A stretch of DNA of 36,021 bases from Bordetella parapertussis (GCA_945865805.1 CAMBGJ010000007.1:1-36021); one strand, 5' to 3'. Counted from the first letter of the stretch, positions 18,227 to 32,220 are shown. Numbers and translations: made by a program. The notes: generated by a model from the letters alone, not told the origin.

Positions 18227-18480
18227 TCCCTCAAAGCGTAGACCGCAGGCAGATTGCGCCACCAGCCGTACACGTCCATGCCGAAACCAAACACGTAGCG
18301 GTTCGGCAGCATCACGCACAACACCAGCAGGTTACGGTCGCCAAGTGCGCCGATGATTTGCGTGGCAACGCGCGCCACGGCGGCATTCACCGTTGCGGCG
18401 GAACAAACCGCGTCGGCCGATTGCAGCAGTTCACGGGTTTGATCAAAAGGAAGGATCACAATATTATTCAATAAAAACAA
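18223..18480 (-). pseudogene. hpt: Hypoxanthine(-guanine) phosphoribosyltransferase remnant with in-frame internal deletion
   Basis: 85-aa ORF: RELLQSADAVCSAATVNAAVARVATQIIGALGDRNLLVLCVM joined directly to [28 protein letters not shown]. Both ends resemble Hpt; the PRTase core (VVDDIxDEG region) is absent. Likely start is an internal GTG rather than the TTG at 18480. Confidence 0.75.
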
Positions 18481-18492
18481 ATACTTACGATT
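18471..18492 (-). repeat. AT-rich GTAAGTATTTG motif, copy C
   Basis: Minus strand AATCGTAAGTATTTGTTTTTAT between the ligA stop and the hpt remnant. Confidence 0.5.
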
Positions 18493-18497
18493 AACGC

Positions 18498-21664
<3,167 letters not shown>

Positions 21665-21679
21665 GGCGGGTGATTGGAA

Positions 21680-24600
21680 TTACGCCGCTTCGGACAACTT
21701 CAGCGCCTCTTCGATATCCACCGCCACCACGCGCGAGATGCCTGGTTCCTGCATGGTGATGCCGAGCAACTGATTGGCCATTTCCATGGTGATCTTGTTG
21801 TGGCTGATAAAGAGGAATTGCGAATTGTCCGACATTTTTTTCACCAGTTCGCAGAAGCGCTCGGTGTTGGAATCATCCAGCGGCGCATCCACCTCGTCAA
21901 GCAGGCAGAACGGCGCCGGATTCAGGCGGAACATGGCAAACACCAGTGACAACGCGGTCAGCGCTTTTTCACCACCCGACAAGAGATGGATAGAGGCGTT
22001 TTTCTTGCCCGGCGGCTGCGCGGTGACCAGCACGCCGCAGTCCAGAATTTCCTCGCCGGTCAACGTGAGCTTCGCCTGCCCACCGCCAAACAGTGCGGGG
22101 AACATTTCGCTGAAATGGCGATTCACCTCATCGAACGTGGTTTGCAGCTTATCGCGCGTTTCGCGGTCGATGCGGCGGATGGCGTCTTCAAGCGTCGCCA
22201 TCGCCTCGTTCAAATCGTTGGACTGTGCGTCGAGATAATCGCGGCGCTCGGTCGCGGCCTTGAGTTCTTCCAGTGCGGCGAGATTGACCGCGCCCAGCGC
22301 ACGGATTTCTTCGTTGATGCGGTTGATTTCGGTTTGCAGCGCGTTTGAGCGTGTGCCTTTTTCCAGCAGATCGGCCAACGCCACTTCATCCGCGCCGGCT
22401 TCGAGCAATTGCTGGCCGTATTGTTCTTCGGTAAGCCGCGCTTCCTGTTCCTTCAATCGCACTTCGGCGATGCGCTCGCGCAGCGGCCCCAGTTTTTCCT
22501 CCGACACCACGCGCTCCTGCTCGATGCCGCGCAACTGCGTATCCATGCCTTCGAGCGCGTCACGCGCCAGCGCCAGCGCCTGCTCGCGCGTGAGGCGCGA
22601 TTCGAGCATGCCCTGCAACTGTTCCTGCCACGGCGATTCGTCGTAACCGGTGAGATCGTTTTCCGCTTCGCTGATGCTCGATTCCAGCGCCGAAATCGAG
22701 GCACAAAGGCGCTGGATGGTTTGATCTATCTCATTGATTTTATTGATAATTGTTTTTTGCGCGAACAGTGACTCCTGATGCACCCGGCGTGCCTGCTCGG
22801 CCGCCTGACGCTGCTCGTTCAAGGCCGTTTCCGCGCTGCGGTAATACGCGCCAGATTGCTCGACCTGCGCGGCAAAGGTGGTGCGCTCGCTGTGCAATTG
22901 CGCCAGTGCGGTATCGGCGGCGTGGCGGCTGGCCGTCTCGGTCAGCACCAGCGCGGCGATTTCCGCGATCTCGGCGGCAATTTGTTCACCGCGCTGCGTG
23001 GCGCGTTGCGCCTGTTCCGACAAACGCACCGCTTCGACCTGCACCGCGTGAAACTCATTTTGCGCGCTGTTGACGCTGCTGCGCAGTTCGGCGGTTTCGT
23101 TGCGGCACTGGTCCACCGCCTCTTTCGCGTCGACCAGGGTCTGCGTCAGATTCTCTGCGATTGCACTGGCGCTTTGCTGTTCGTCCTGCAGTTTTTCGAT
23201 TTCACGCTGGCGCGACAACACGCCATGCAGTTCGCTATCGGGCGCATGAAACGTCACGCTTTGGCGCGTGAACACATAACCGTTCGCCGACACCAGCATG
23301 CTGCCCGGCGGCAATTGCGCGCGGCGCGCCATACCGCTTGCGCTGTCGGGCACGGTATACACGCCATGCAGCCAGTCACCCACCACCGCCGCCAGACGCG
23401 CATCGCGGCAGGTCACGTGCCGCTGCAAAGGTTCGCCGTCATACACGCTCGTTGCCACCGCGCCTTCGCCAGTAGTGTGGACCGCGTCCACCACCGTCAA
23501 CTTGCCCGGCGGCGCTTGCATCAGCCAATCCGCCGCGCTGTCCAATTGACCCACTTGATCCATCACGACGCCATTCAGCCGCTCGCGTAGCACCGCTTCG
23601 AGTGCGTCTTCCCAGCCTGGCGCGATCTCGATGCCCTGCCAGAAACGCGACGCCTTATCCATACGACGCGCGGCGAGCCAGCTTTCCATGTTCTCGCCGT
23701 TGGCGCCTTTGGTGCCTTGCGTCAGTTTGGCCTGCAACTGCGACAGGGCATTGACGCGCGCCTCAATGTCGGAGCGCGTGCGCGCCGCGGCAGTCAGTTC
23801 AAGCTGGCGCTCCTGCACCGCCTGTTCCAGCGTGGGTAACTGCTCTTCGCTCGCCGCCAGCCGCTCGCGCCATTCTTCCAACTGCTGCTCGCACTGCCGC
23901 GTGCGTTCGGTCAACTGTTCGAGCCGGGCGGTATCCGCCACCGGCAACGCCGCGCGTTCATCGCTCAGGCGCGCCTGGCGCAGGGCAAATTGTTCCAGCA
24001 ATCGCGCGGCATGGCCGCCCTGCGTTTGCACCACTTCCAGGCGCTGCTGCACCTGCGACAGGCTGCGCTGCACTTCCTCGCGGCGGTTGTAACTGGCGCG
24101 ATGTGCGTCCTCCGCCAGCGGCAATTTCTCGCCCTGGGCCTGCGCCTCGGCTTCGCTGGTTTGCACGCGCTCGTCGGCCTGGCCCCGCGCGGCGCGCGAT
24201 TCGTCCAGCCCACGCTGCGCGTCAAGCAATTGCGATTGATGGCCGTCGCGCTGCGAGCGCAGGGTGCTGATGTGATGCTCGATACGGCCGCGATTGTCGC
24301 GCACGTGAGTGATCTGCTGCTCGAGGCGCGCCACTTCGGCATTGGCTTCATACAGTGCGCCCTGGCAGGCATGCAATGCATCGCCCGCCTGGTAATGCTC
24401 GCTGCGCAGTTCTTCGAGACGTTTTTCAGCCTCGCGCAGGCGCGCGGTTTCGGCTTCGAGCTCGATGCCGCTGCGTTCAATGTCACGGGCGTGTCGCGCG
24501 CGCGCGGCAACCGCTTCCTTTTTGCGCGTGAACCACAACAGGCTTTGCGAGGTCGTCAGTTCCGCCTGCAATTCGTGATACTGGCGCGCCACCTCGGCCT

Positions 24601-25231
24601 GCTCGCCCAGATGTTCGAGCTGCTTGGTGAGTTCCTGCCGGATATCGTCCACGCGCAGCAGATTCTCGCGCGTGTCGCGCAGGCGCGCCTCGGTTTCCTT
24701 GCGCCGCTCACGGTATTTCGACACCCCGGCGGCTTCCTCAAGAAACACCCGCAGTTCTTCAGGCTTCGCCTCAATCACGCGCGAAATCATGCCCTGCTCG
24801 ATGATGGCATAGGCGCGCGCGCCCAAGCCGGTGCCGAGGAAGATATCCGCGATATCGCGCCGCCGCACAACGATATTGTTGATGTAATAAGTGGAGTCGC
24901 CTTCGCGCTCCAGCACACGCTTGACGGATATCTCGCCGTACGACGACCACTGCCCCGCCGCCTTGCCCAGACTGTTGTCGAACAACAATTCCACACTGGC
25001 GCGATTAACCGGCTTACGGTTGCCCGAGCCGTTAAACATCACGTCCTGCATGGTGGTGCCGCGCAGATGGCGTGCGGAAGTTTCGCCGAGCACCCAACGC
25101 ACCGCGTCAATCACATTGGATTTGCCGCAGCCGTTCGGCCCGACGATGCCCACCAGTTGGCCCGGCACCGGAATCTGGGTCGGGTCTACAAACGATTTAA
25201 AACCTGCAAGATTGATATGAGTGAGGCGCAA
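21680..25231 (-). CDS. smc: Chromosome segregation protein SMC
   Basis: LRLTHINLAGFKSFVDPTQI...GIVGPNGCGKSNVIDAVRWVLGETSARHLRG (Walker A), long coiled coil, hinge, C-terminal LLSGGEKALTALSLVFAMFRLNPAPFCLLDEVDAPLDDSN. Start placed at TTG 25231; the ORF track extends to 25534. Confidence 0.95.
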   Translation of the reverse strand: MRLTHINLAGFKSFVDPTQIPVPGQLVGIVGPNGCGKSNVIDAVRWVLGETSARHLRGTTMQDVMFNGSGNRKPVNRASVELLFDNSLGKAAGQWSSYGEISVKRVLEREGDSTYYINNIVVRRRDIADIFLGTGLGARAYAIIEQGMISRVIEAKPEELRVFLEEAAGVSKYRERRKETEARLRDTRENLLRVDDIRQELTKQLEHLGEQAEVARQYHELQAELTTSQSLLWFTRKKEAVAARARHARDIERSGIELEAETARLREAEKRLEELRSEHYQAGDALHACQGALYEANAEVARLEQQITHVRDNRGRIEHHISTLRSQRDGHQSQLLDAQRGLDESRAARGQADERVQTSEAEAQAQGEKLPLAEDAHRASYNRREEVQRSLSQVQQRLEVVQTQGGHAARLLEQFALRQARLSDERAALPVADTARLEQLTERTRQCEQQLEEWRERLAASEEQLPTLEQAVQERQLELTAAARTRSDIEARVNALSQLQAKLTQGTKGANGENMESWLAARRMDKASRFWQGIEIAPGWEDALEAVLRERLNGVVMDQVGQLDSAADWLMQAPPGKLTVVDAVHTTGEGAVATSVYDGEPLQRHVTCRDARLAAVVGDWLHGVYTVPDSASGMARRAQLPPGSMLVSANGYVFTRQSVTFHAPDSELHGVLSRQREIEKLQDEQQSASAIAENLTQTLVDAKEAVDQCRNETAELRSSVNSAQNEFHAVQVEAVRLSEQAQRATQRGEQIAAEIAEIAALVLTETASRHAADTALAQLHSERTTFAAQVEQSGAYYRSAETALNEQRQAAEQARRVHQESLFAQKTIINKINEIDQTIQRLCASISALESSISEAENDLTGYDESPWQEQLQGMLESRLTREQALALARDALEGMDTQLRGIEQERVVSEEKLGPLRERIAEVRLKEQEARLTEEQYGQQLLEAGADEVALADLLEKGTRSNALQTEINRINEEIRALGAVNLAALEELKAATERRDYLDAQSNDLNEAMATLEDAIRRIDRETRDKLQTTFDEVNRHFSEMFPALFGGGQAKLTLTGEEILDCGVLVTAQPPGKKNASIHLLSGGEKALTALSLVFAMFRLNPAPFCLLDEVDAPLDDSNTERFCELVKKMSDNSQFLFISHNKITMEMANQLLGITMQEPGISRVVAVDIEEALKLSEAA

Positions 25232-25339
25232 TTTCTGACTTCGGCTGGGAGAGTGCGGGGTTATAATCCACAGCATCCCTCGCGGGAATTCCTGTCGGAC
25301 TTTCAGCGCGCATTCTAACTGATTTACCTCTCTGCGATA

Positions 25340-25789
25340 ATGCCAGCACAGCCTTCCACCCGGCGGGTAAAAGCCTTGACAACGCCCGCCCGGACACTCG
25401 AAACTTTTGTGAATCCGTCGCCACGCCGCGACTACCGGATTCACATGGAAATTCCTGAATTTACTTGCCTTTGTCCGAAAACCGGGCAGCCGGATTTCGC
25501 CACGCTGGTGCTGGATTACGTGCCCGAAAAACACTGCGTCGAACTAAAAAGTCTGAAACTGTATATGGGGTCGTTTCGCAACGAAGGCGTGTTTCACGAA
25601 GCTGTGACAAACCACATCGCCGATGATCTGGTCAAGGCGCTCGCCCCGCGCTACCTGAGGCTGACCGCACATTTTTACGTGCGCGGCGGCATTTTCACCA
25701 CCGTGGTTGCGGAGCATGCGGCACGTGGGTGGAAGGCCGCGCGGCTGCCGACGCTGGCCTCTGCGGCACCGCATGCCAATACCCGCTAA
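25340..25789 (+). CDS. queF: NADPH-dependent 7-cyano-7-deazaguanine reductase
   Basis: [74 protein letters not shown]: QueF Cys and E-S/L-K motifs. Confidence 0.96.
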   Translation: MPAQPSTRRVKALTTPARTLETFVNPSPRRDYRIHMEIPEFTCLCPKTGQPDFATLVLDYVPEKHCVELKSLKLYMGSFRNEGVFHEAVTNHIADDLVKALAPRYLRLTAHFYVRGGIFTTVVAEHAARGWKAARLPTLASAAPHANTR

Positions 25790-25909
25790 GTTGCTCACCC
25801 AGTTGGCAAGTCAGTGGGCAACTCAACGACGGGCAAGCCGTAATTCCGCTTTATAATCCTCACTTTACGTGCGCATCGCTGGTCAGGCGCCGCTACTTGA
25901 AAGTCTTCG

Positions 25910-27100
25910 TTGAACCCCGATCTGGACAAACTGCAGAGCTATCCGTTTCAAAAGCTCAACGCGCTGCTGGAAAGCGCAAAACCCAATCCTGGCCTGGCGC
26001 CGATATCACTCTATATCGGCGAGCCGCGCCATCCCACGCCGGAATTCATCAAGCAATCGTTGATCGACAATTTGGCCGGCATGGCCAGTTACCCCGCCAC
26101 GGCCGGTTTACCGCAGTTGCGCGCGGCGATTTCACACTGGATCGCTGGGCGCTACCATGCCGATGTCGATCCGCAAACGCAGATTATTCCCGTCACCGGC
26201 AGCCGCGAGGCCCTGTTTTCATTCGCGCAAGCGGTGATCGATCCGCGCAAACCCGATCCGGTGGTGATTTGCCCCAACCCGTTTTACCAAATCTACGAAG
26301 GTGCCGCATTGCTCGGCGGCGCCACGCCGTATTTTCTCAATAGCCTTGCCAACAACCGCTACGCGGCGGATTTCAACGACTTGCCGGATTCCGTGTGGCA
26401 ACGCACGCAGTTGATCTACACCTGCTCGCCCGGCAACCCTACCGGCGCGGTAATGCCGCTGGCGCAGTGGAAAACGCTGTTTGATCTGTCGGATAAATAC
26501 GGTTTTATCATTGCCTCCGACGAGTGTTATTCCGAAATTTATTTCCACGAGGGCCAGCCGCCGCTGGGCGCACTGGATGCTGCGCGCCAACTCGGTCGGC
26601 ACGATTTCAAACGCCTGGTAATGTTTTCCAGCCTGTCCAAGCGCTCCAACGTGCCGGGCATGCGCTCCGGCTTTGTCGCGGGCGATGCGCAGATTATGCA
26701 GAAGTATCTGCTCTATCGCACCTACCACGGCTGCGCCATGAGCGGGCCGGTACAGGTGGCGAGCACCACCGCCTGGGGCGATGAAAAACACGTCGTCGAA
26801 AACCGCCGCCTGTATCGCGAAAAATTCGACGTGGCACTGTCGATCCTGCAACCGGTGTGCGATGTCACCCTGCCCGACGCGGCGTTTTACCTGTGGCTGC
26901 CCACCGCCATCAGCGATACAGAATTTGCGCGGCAGCTGTTTATCGACAAAAATGTGACGGTGCTGCCAGGCAGCTACCTGGCGCGTGAGGCGCAAGGGGT
27001 GAATCCCGGTGCCAACCGCGTGCGTGTGGCGCTGGTGTCCAACGTCGAGGAATGCGCCGAAAGCGCCCTCCGCATCCGTGATTTTATAGTAAAATTGTGA
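25910..27100 (+). CDS. dapC: Succinyldiaminopimelate transaminase (class I/II PLP aminotransferase)
   Basis: [78 protein letters not shown] (PLP Lys); directly upstream of dapD. TTG start. Confidence 0.92.
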   Translation: MNPDLDKLQSYPFQKLNALLESAKPNPGLAPISLYIGEPRHPTPEFIKQSLIDNLAGMASYPATAGLPQLRAAISHWIAGRYHADVDPQTQIIPVTGSREALFSFAQAVIDPRKPDPVVICPNPFYQIYEGAALLGGATPYFLNSLANNRYAADFNDLPDSVWQRTQLIYTCSPGNPTGAVMPLAQWKTLFDLSDKYGFIIASDECYSEIYFHEGQPPLGALDAARQLGRHDFKRLVMFSSLSKRSNVPGMRSGFVAGDAQIMQKYLLYRTYHGCAMSGPVQVASTTAWGDEKHVVENRRLYREKFDVALSILQPVCDVTLPDAAFYLWLPTAISDTEFARQLFIDKNVTVLPGSYLAREAQGVNPGANRVRVALVSNVEECAESALRIRDFIVKL

Positions 27101-27119
27101 AATAAAACAAAGGCTTACC

Positions 27120-27950
27120 ATGTCAAACTTAGCAGCGTTACAAGCAACCATCGATCAGGCGTGGGAGGATCGCGCCAACATTTCGCCGTCCAGCGCGAGC
27201 AAAGCCGTACGCGACGCGGTCAACGACACCATCGCGCAACTCGATCTCGGCACGCTGCGTGTGGCGGAAAAAATCAACGGCCAGTGGGTCATCCATCAGT
27301 GGGCAAAAAAAGCCGTGCTGCTGTCCTTCCGCCTGCAGGACAACGCGGTGATGAAAGACGGTTATTCGCAGTACTACGACAAAGTGCCCTCCAAGTTTCA
27401 CGGCATGACCGCCGAAAGCTTTCAGCAAGCCGGCTATCGCGTGGTGCCGCCCGCCGCCGCGCGCCACGGTTCGTATATCGCCAAGAACGTGATCCTGATG
27501 CCCTCCTTCGTCAACATCGGCGCCTATGTGGATGAAGGCACCATGGTGGATACCTGGGCAACCGTCGGCTCGTGCGCGCAGATCGGCAAGAACGTACATC
27601 TTTCCGGCGGCGTGGGCATTGGCGGCGTGCTGGAACCGCTGCAAGCCAACCCGACCATCATCGAAGACAACTGCTTTGTCGGCGCGCGCTCGGAAGTGGT
27701 CGAAGGCGTCATTGTCGAAGCGGGCTCGGTGCTGTCGATGGGCGTGTTCATCGGCCAAAGCACCAAGATTTATCACCGCGAAACCGGCCAGGTGCTGTAC
27801 GGTCGCGTGCCTGCCGGTTCGGTCGTCGTGCCCGGTTCGATGCCGTCCCCCGACGGCAAATGCAATCTATACTGCGCGGTCATCGTCAAACAGGTCGATG
27901 CGCAAACGCGCGCCAAGACCAGCATCAACGATTTGCTGCGGATGGATTGA
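27120..27950 (+). CDS. dapD: 2,3,4,5-tetrahydropyridine-2,6-dicarboxylate N-succinyltransferase
   Basis: 276 aa left-handed beta-helix protein: [77 protein letters not shown]. Confidence 0.97.
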   Translation: MSNLAALQATIDQAWEDRANISPSSASKAVRDAVNDTIAQLDLGTLRVAEKINGQWVIHQWAKKAVLLSFRLQDNAVMKDGYSQYYDKVPSKFHGMTAESFQQAGYRVVPPAAARHGSYIAKNVILMPSFVNIGAYVDEGTMVDTWATVGSCAQIGKNVHLSGGVGIGGVLEPLQANPTIIEDNCFVGARSEVVEGVIVEAGSVLSMGVFIGQSTKIYHRETGQVLYGRVPAGSVVVPGSMPSPDGKCNLYCAVIVKQVDAQTRAKTSINDLLRMD

Positions 27951-28001
27951 TTGCGGTACTGAATGTTGCGCTTCACATAAGTCACACCCCGGGAGTTAAT
28001 C

Positions 28002-29210
28002 ATGTTCGTAACGCCGCTATTCAAACTGATGGCCGACAAGCAGGCGTCGGACATGTTTTTCACCTGTGGCGCGCCGATCCAGATCAAGATCAACGGCACG
28101 GTGATGCCGATCAACGAACAGCGTCTGACGCCGGAACAGGTGCATGCCATCTGCTACGAGCTGATGAGCCCGCAGCAGGCCAAGGAATTCAACGAAAAGT
28201 ACGAAATGAATTTCGCGCGGCGCGGTGAAGGCGGCCCTGAAGGCGCGGTAGGCAACTTCCGTATCAATATCTTCATGCAACGCAACACTGTGGGCATGGT
28301 GATCCGCTACATCAAGCCCGATGTGCCCGCGTTTGAATCGCTGGGACTGCCGGACATACTGAAAGAAGTGATCATGGAAAAGCTCGGGCTGATCCTGATC
28401 GTGGGTTCCACCGGCTCGGGTAAATCCACCACCATGGCGTCAATGATCGACTACCGCAACACGGTGCGCTCCGGTCATATCCTCACCATCGAAGACCCGG
28501 TGGAATTCGCCTTCCGCCACAAAAAATCCATCGTCAATCAGCGCGAAGTGCGTGTTGATACGCATTCCTATGAGGCTGCGCTGATCAGCGCCATGCGCGA
28601 AGCGCCCGACCTCTTGATGATCGGCGAGGTGCGCGATCGTGACACGCTGCAAAGCGCGCTTCTGTTCGCACAAACCGGCCACCTGTGCATGACCACGTTG
28701 CACGCCAACAACAGTTACAATGCGCTGAACCGCATCATCAATTTTTTCCCGCGCGATATGCGCGACGCGGTGCTGGCCGATTTATCCATCGGCGTACGCT
28801 GCGTGATTTCACAGCGTCTGGTACGCACCGGCGACGGTCGCCGCGTGCCCGCCGTGGAAGTCATGCTGAACACCAAGCTGATACAGGAACTCATCGCCAA
28901 GGGCGACATCGGCTCAATCAAAGAGGCGATGGAGCAAAGCATGTCGTCAGGCTCGCAAACCTTCGAGCAGGCGCTGTTCAAGCACTATCAGGCGGGCACC
29001 ATCACGCTCGACGAAGCGCTGGCCAACTCCGATTCGCCCACCAACCTGCGTTGGCTGATCGACAACGCCATGACGCATAAGCCGGAAAAAACCAAGGCAC
29101 CCGCTCCGCGCGCCGCCGCTGCCCCGGCCAACACCGCGCCGCCACCGCCGTCCGGCAAAGGCCCGGAAGACCTGTCCAACTTCAAGCTCAATCTGGACGC
29201 ACTGAATTAA
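28002..29210 (+). CDS. PilT/PilU-type twitching motility ATPase (PilU-like)
   Basis: 402 aa: LILIVGSTGSGKSTTMASMIDYRN (Walker A), ILTIEDPVEFAFRHKKSIVNQREV, APDLLMIGEVRDRDTLQSAL, TGHLCMTTLHANN. Confidence 0.93.
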   Translation: MFVTPLFKLMADKQASDMFFTCGAPIQIKINGTVMPINEQRLTPEQVHAICYELMSPQQAKEFNEKYEMNFARRGEGGPEGAVGNFRINIFMQRNTVGMVIRYIKPDVPAFESLGLPDILKEVIMEKLGLILIVGSTGSGKSTTMASMIDYRNTVRSGHILTIEDPVEFAFRHKKSIVNQREVRVDTHSYEAALISAMREAPDLLMIGEVRDRDTLQSALLFAQTGHLCMTTLHANNSYNALNRIINFFPRDMRDAVLADLSIGVRCVISQRLVRTGDGRRVPAVEVMLNTKLIQELIAKGDIGSIKEAMEQSMSSGSQTFEQALFKHYQAGTITLDEALANSDSPTNLRWLIDNAMTHKPEKTKAPAPRAAAAPANTAPPPPSGKGPEDLSNFKLNLDALN

Positions 29211-29238
29211 ACCGCGCGACACCACCATTGGCGCGCTG

Positions 29239-30120
29239 GTGCGGCGCGGTGTGCGGCTATTCAACGCGACAAACATCGCCTTCGGGCATGGCGTTACCAA
29301 CGCGCGCGACGAAGCGATCTATCTCACCCTGCACACGCTGACACTGCCGCTGCATGAATTGCCAGCCGATCGCGCAGTCGCTGCGGCAGACGCGGCCCGT
29401 GTGATGGCCCTGTTTGAGCGGCGCGTCACGGAACGTAAACCGGCCGCGTATCTCACGCACGAAGCCTGGCTCGGCGACCAACGTTTTTATGTCGACGAAC
29501 GCGTGATCGTGCCGCGCTCATACATCGCGGAACTGCTGTTCGACGCAGCGTTTCCCTACCTGCCCGCGCCTAACCGCGTCAGCACGGCGCTGGATTTATG
29601 CACCGGCTCCGGCTGCCTCGCCATCCTGATTGCCAGGCGTTATCGCAAGGCGTTGGTGGACGCCACCGACATTTCGCCGGACGCACTCGAAGTTGCCGCC
29701 ATCAACGTCAAGCAGCACCATTTGCAACGGCGCGTTAAGCCTTTGTTTTCAGATTATTTTTCGGCATTGAACCAACGCCGCTACGACCTCATCATCAGCA
29801 ACCCGCCCTATGTGCGCGGTGCCGTCATGCGCACGCTGCCGCGTGAATATCAAAGTGAACCCGCCCTCGCGCTGGCCGCAGGCCGCGACGGACTCGATGC
29901 CTTGCGCGTGATACTCGCCGCAGCGGCAAACCACCTGAATCCCGGCGGCGTGCTGGTGGTGGAATGCGGCCACGCGCGTAAGCTCGTCGAGCGCACCTGG
30001 CCGCGATTGCCCTTTCTTTGGGCCGAAACATCCGGCGGCGATGACTGCGTGTTTATTTTGACGCTCGAGGAGTTGCTGGCGCTGCAAGATAAACCCACAC
30101 GGGCTGGCAAAGTCTCGTAG
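29239..30120 (+). CDS. prmB: 50S ribosomal protein L3 N(5)-glutamine methyltransferase
   Basis: FGHGVTNARDEAIYLTLHTLTLPLHELP, ERKPAAYLTHEAWLGDQRFYVDERVIVPRSYIAELL, ALDLCTGSGCLAIL, LIISNPPYV. Start codon uncertain (GTG 29239). Confidence 0.9.
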   Translation: MRRGVRLFNATNIAFGHGVTNARDEAIYLTLHTLTLPLHELPADRAVAAADAARVMALFERRVTERKPAAYLTHEAWLGDQRFYVDERVIVPRSYIAELLFDAAFPYLPAPNRVSTALDLCTGSGCLAILIARRYRKALVDATDISPDALEVAAINVKQHHLQRRVKPLFSDYFSALNQRRYDLIISNPPYVRGAVMRTLPREYQSEPALALAAGRDGLDALRVILAAAANHLNPGGVLVVECGHARKLVERTWPRLPFLWAETSGGDDCVFILTLEELLALQDKPTRAGKVS

Positions 30121-30148
30121 CCTGTAAGGCGCACAGCGTATTACAGGG
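30117..30148. repeat. Diverged half-copy of the 7058-7138 palindrome family
   Basis: GTAGCCTGTAAGGCGCACAGCGTATTACAGGG vs GTAGCCCGTAAGAAGCGCAGCGTATTACGGAG; also supplies the prmB TAG stop. Confidence 0.65.
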
Positions 30149-30176
30149 TCAATCCCATGATTTGGCCCTACGCATG

Positions 30177-31148
30177 CTAATCCAGTTTCGCCCCGGATTC
30201 CTTCACCACTTTCGCCCACTTGGGCAGTTCCGCGCGCATGATCGCCGTCAGCTGTTCCGGCGTGCTGCCGACGACGTCCATGCCCATATCGGTGAGCCGC
30301 GTTCGTACGTCGGGTTGCGCCAGGGCCTTGACGGTTTCACCATGTATCTTGCGAATAATCGGCTGCGGCGTGCCGACCGGCGCGAGTAGCGCAAACCACG
30401 ACGTGGCTTCAAAACCGGGAAGGCCGGATTCGGACAGGGTGGGCACATCCGGTGCGGCGCCACTGCGTTGCAACGACGTCACCGCGAGAGCGCGTATCTT
30501 CTCGCTACGGGTTAGCGGCAGCGCCGACGACAAAATAGCAAACACGGCGGTCAGGCGCCCGCCGACCAGATCCAGCAATGAAGGCGGCGGGCCTTTGTAG
30601 GGCACATGCACGATGCGAATGCCTGCCATGGTGTTGAACAACTCGCCCGCCATGTGCTGCGGCGTGCCAGCGCCGCCCGTGCCATAGGTCAGCTTGCCGG
30701 GTTGCGCCTTGGCGAGCGCCACCATTTCCTGCACATTCTTCACGTTCAGGCCGCTCTGCACGGCGAGCATGCTCGCCGACAGCGCCACCTGCGAGATCGG
30801 CGCAAAATCCTTGAGCGGATGAAAGGGCAGATTGGGGTAGAGGCTCGGGTTGATCGCCATCGGCGCGTTGCCCGGCAGCACCAGCGAATAGCCATCGGGG
30901 TTGGCCCTGGCGACGCGCTCGCTACCGATGTTGCCGCTGGCACCGCCGACGTTTTCGATCACCACGGACTTGCCCCAGGCCTCGGCGAATTTTTGCCCCA
31001 GCATACGCGCGGAAAGGTCTGACGGCGTACCGGGGAAATACGGTACAACGATGCGTATGGGCTTGGTGGGATAGTCGGTTTGCGCATGCGCGGTCAGCGC
31101 CACGGATGCGAGCCATGTCATGCACATCATGTCGGACCAGCGAATCAT
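30177..31148 (-). CDS. Bug/TctC-family tripartite tricarboxylate transporter substrate-binding protein
   Basis: Signal peptide ending TAHAQ, then YPTKPIRIVVPYFPGTPSDLSARMLGQKF, VIENVGGASGNIGSERVARANPDGYSLVL. Confidence 0.92.
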   Translation of the reverse strand: MIRWSDMMCMTWLASVALTAHAQTDYPTKPIRIVVPYFPGTPSDLSARMLGQKFAEAWGKSVVIENVGGASGNIGSERVARANPDGYSLVLPGNAPMAINPSLYPNLPFHPLKDFAPISQVALSASMLAVQSGLNVKNVQEMVALAKAQPGKLTYGTGGAGTPQHMAGELFNTMAGIRIVHVPYKGPPPSLLDLVGGRLTAVFAILSSALPLTRSEKIRALAVTSLQRSGAAPDVPTLSESGLPGFEATSWFALLAPVGTPQPIIRKIHGETVKALAQPDVRTRLTDMGMDVVGSTPEQLTAIMRAELPKWAKVVKESGAKLD

Positions 31149-31281
31149 CGATGTCTCCCGGCGAGTGGACGAATCGACAATCGTGCGCCAGCGCATCGCA
31201 CTCGTCAAGAACCCCGCAGGCCAGGCACGCAACATTTACTGTGCAAGCAATAGGCGCCGCTGGGTTTATCGGGCGTTACCG

Positions 31282-32220
31282 CTACGACCCTTCGCGCCGT
31301 CGAGGCGAGGTTTTTTTAGCTGGGGCGACAACGGGTTTGTCCACCCAAGCCAACAACTGCTTCACCTCCGCCGCCGGCAAATCCTCGATCTGCCCGCGTT
31401 TCAAACGCGGCGGCAGGATTATCGGGCCGTAACGCACGCGGATCAGGCGGCTCACGGTGAACCCCACCGCTTCGAACAGCCGCCGCACGATGCGGTTGCG
31501 GCCTTCGGTCATGATCAGACGGTACCAGTGGTTGGAGCCTTCACCGCCCTCATCAATCAGTGACGCGCAGCGCGCCGGGCCGTCTTCGAGGGTGACGCCC
31601 GCCAGCAGCATCCTGCCTTGCTCGTCGGTGAGTTTGCCGAAAACACGCGCGGCGTATTCGCGTTCCACTTCAAAACGCGGGTGCATCATGCTGTTGGCAA
31701 GCGCACCCGAGGTGGTGAATATCAGCAAGCCGCTGGTGCTGACATCCAGCCGGCCTATCGACAGCCAGCGAGATCCTTGCAGGCGCGGCAGACGTGAAAA
31801 CACGGTTTCGCGGCCCTGCGGATCATCACGCGTGACGATTTCGCCTTCGGGCTTGTGATACAGCAGCACGCGCACCGGCGCTTCGGTGCTGGCGATTTTG
31901 ATATCCCGCCCATCCACCTGGAGGCGATCAACGGGCATCACGCGCGTGCCGACGCCCGCCACCTTGCCGTTGACGGTGATGCGGCCGGCTTCGATCCAGG
32001 TTTCCATCATGCGCCGCGAACCGAGCCCGGCTTGCGCGAGAATTTTTTGCAGCTTCTGGCTCTCGGTCGCAGCTTCGGCACGGGAACCACGCGGTCCACG
32101 CGGATGGCGTTCGGTGGCGGCATCGTCGCTACTGGCCGGTGCCGGACTGCGCCGCACGCGCTGAGGTGATGCCGGGCGGCGAGCGGAACGCCGCTGATTT
32201 TCAGACGGCACGTCGTTCAA
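31282..32220 (-). CDS. rluB: RluB/RsuA-family rRNA pseudouridine synthase
   Basis: [34 protein letters not shown] (S4), [50 protein letters not shown] (catalytic Asp), [17 protein letters not shown]. Start TTG 32220 or GTG 32211. Confidence 0.9.
   Translation of the reverse strand: MNDVPSENQRRSARRPASPQRVRRSPAPASSDDAATERHPRGPRGSRAEAATESQKLQKILAQAGLGSRRMMETWIEAGRITVNGKVAGVGTRVMPVDRLQVDGRDIKIASTEAPVRVLLYHKPEGEIVTRDDPQGRETVFSRLPRLQGSRWLSIGRLDVSTSGLLIFTTSGALANSMMHPRFEVEREYAARVFGKLTDEQGRMLLAGVTLEDGPARCASLIDEGGEGSNHWYRLIMTEGRNRIVRRLFEAVGFTVSRLIRVRYGPIILPPRLKRGQIEDLPAAEVKQLLAWVDKPVVAPAKKTSPRRREGS

Noticed and set aside
23990-25318. 442-aa plus-strand ORF opposite smc
   Set aside because: Same shadow-ORF effect; smc is clearly coding across this interval.
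32200-32209. TTCAGACGGC, identical to the reverse complement of the neisserial DNA uptake sequence GCCGTCTGAA
   Set aside because: A single copy was noticed, lying in the recR stop region; one chance 10-mer in both strands of 36 kb is not surprising.
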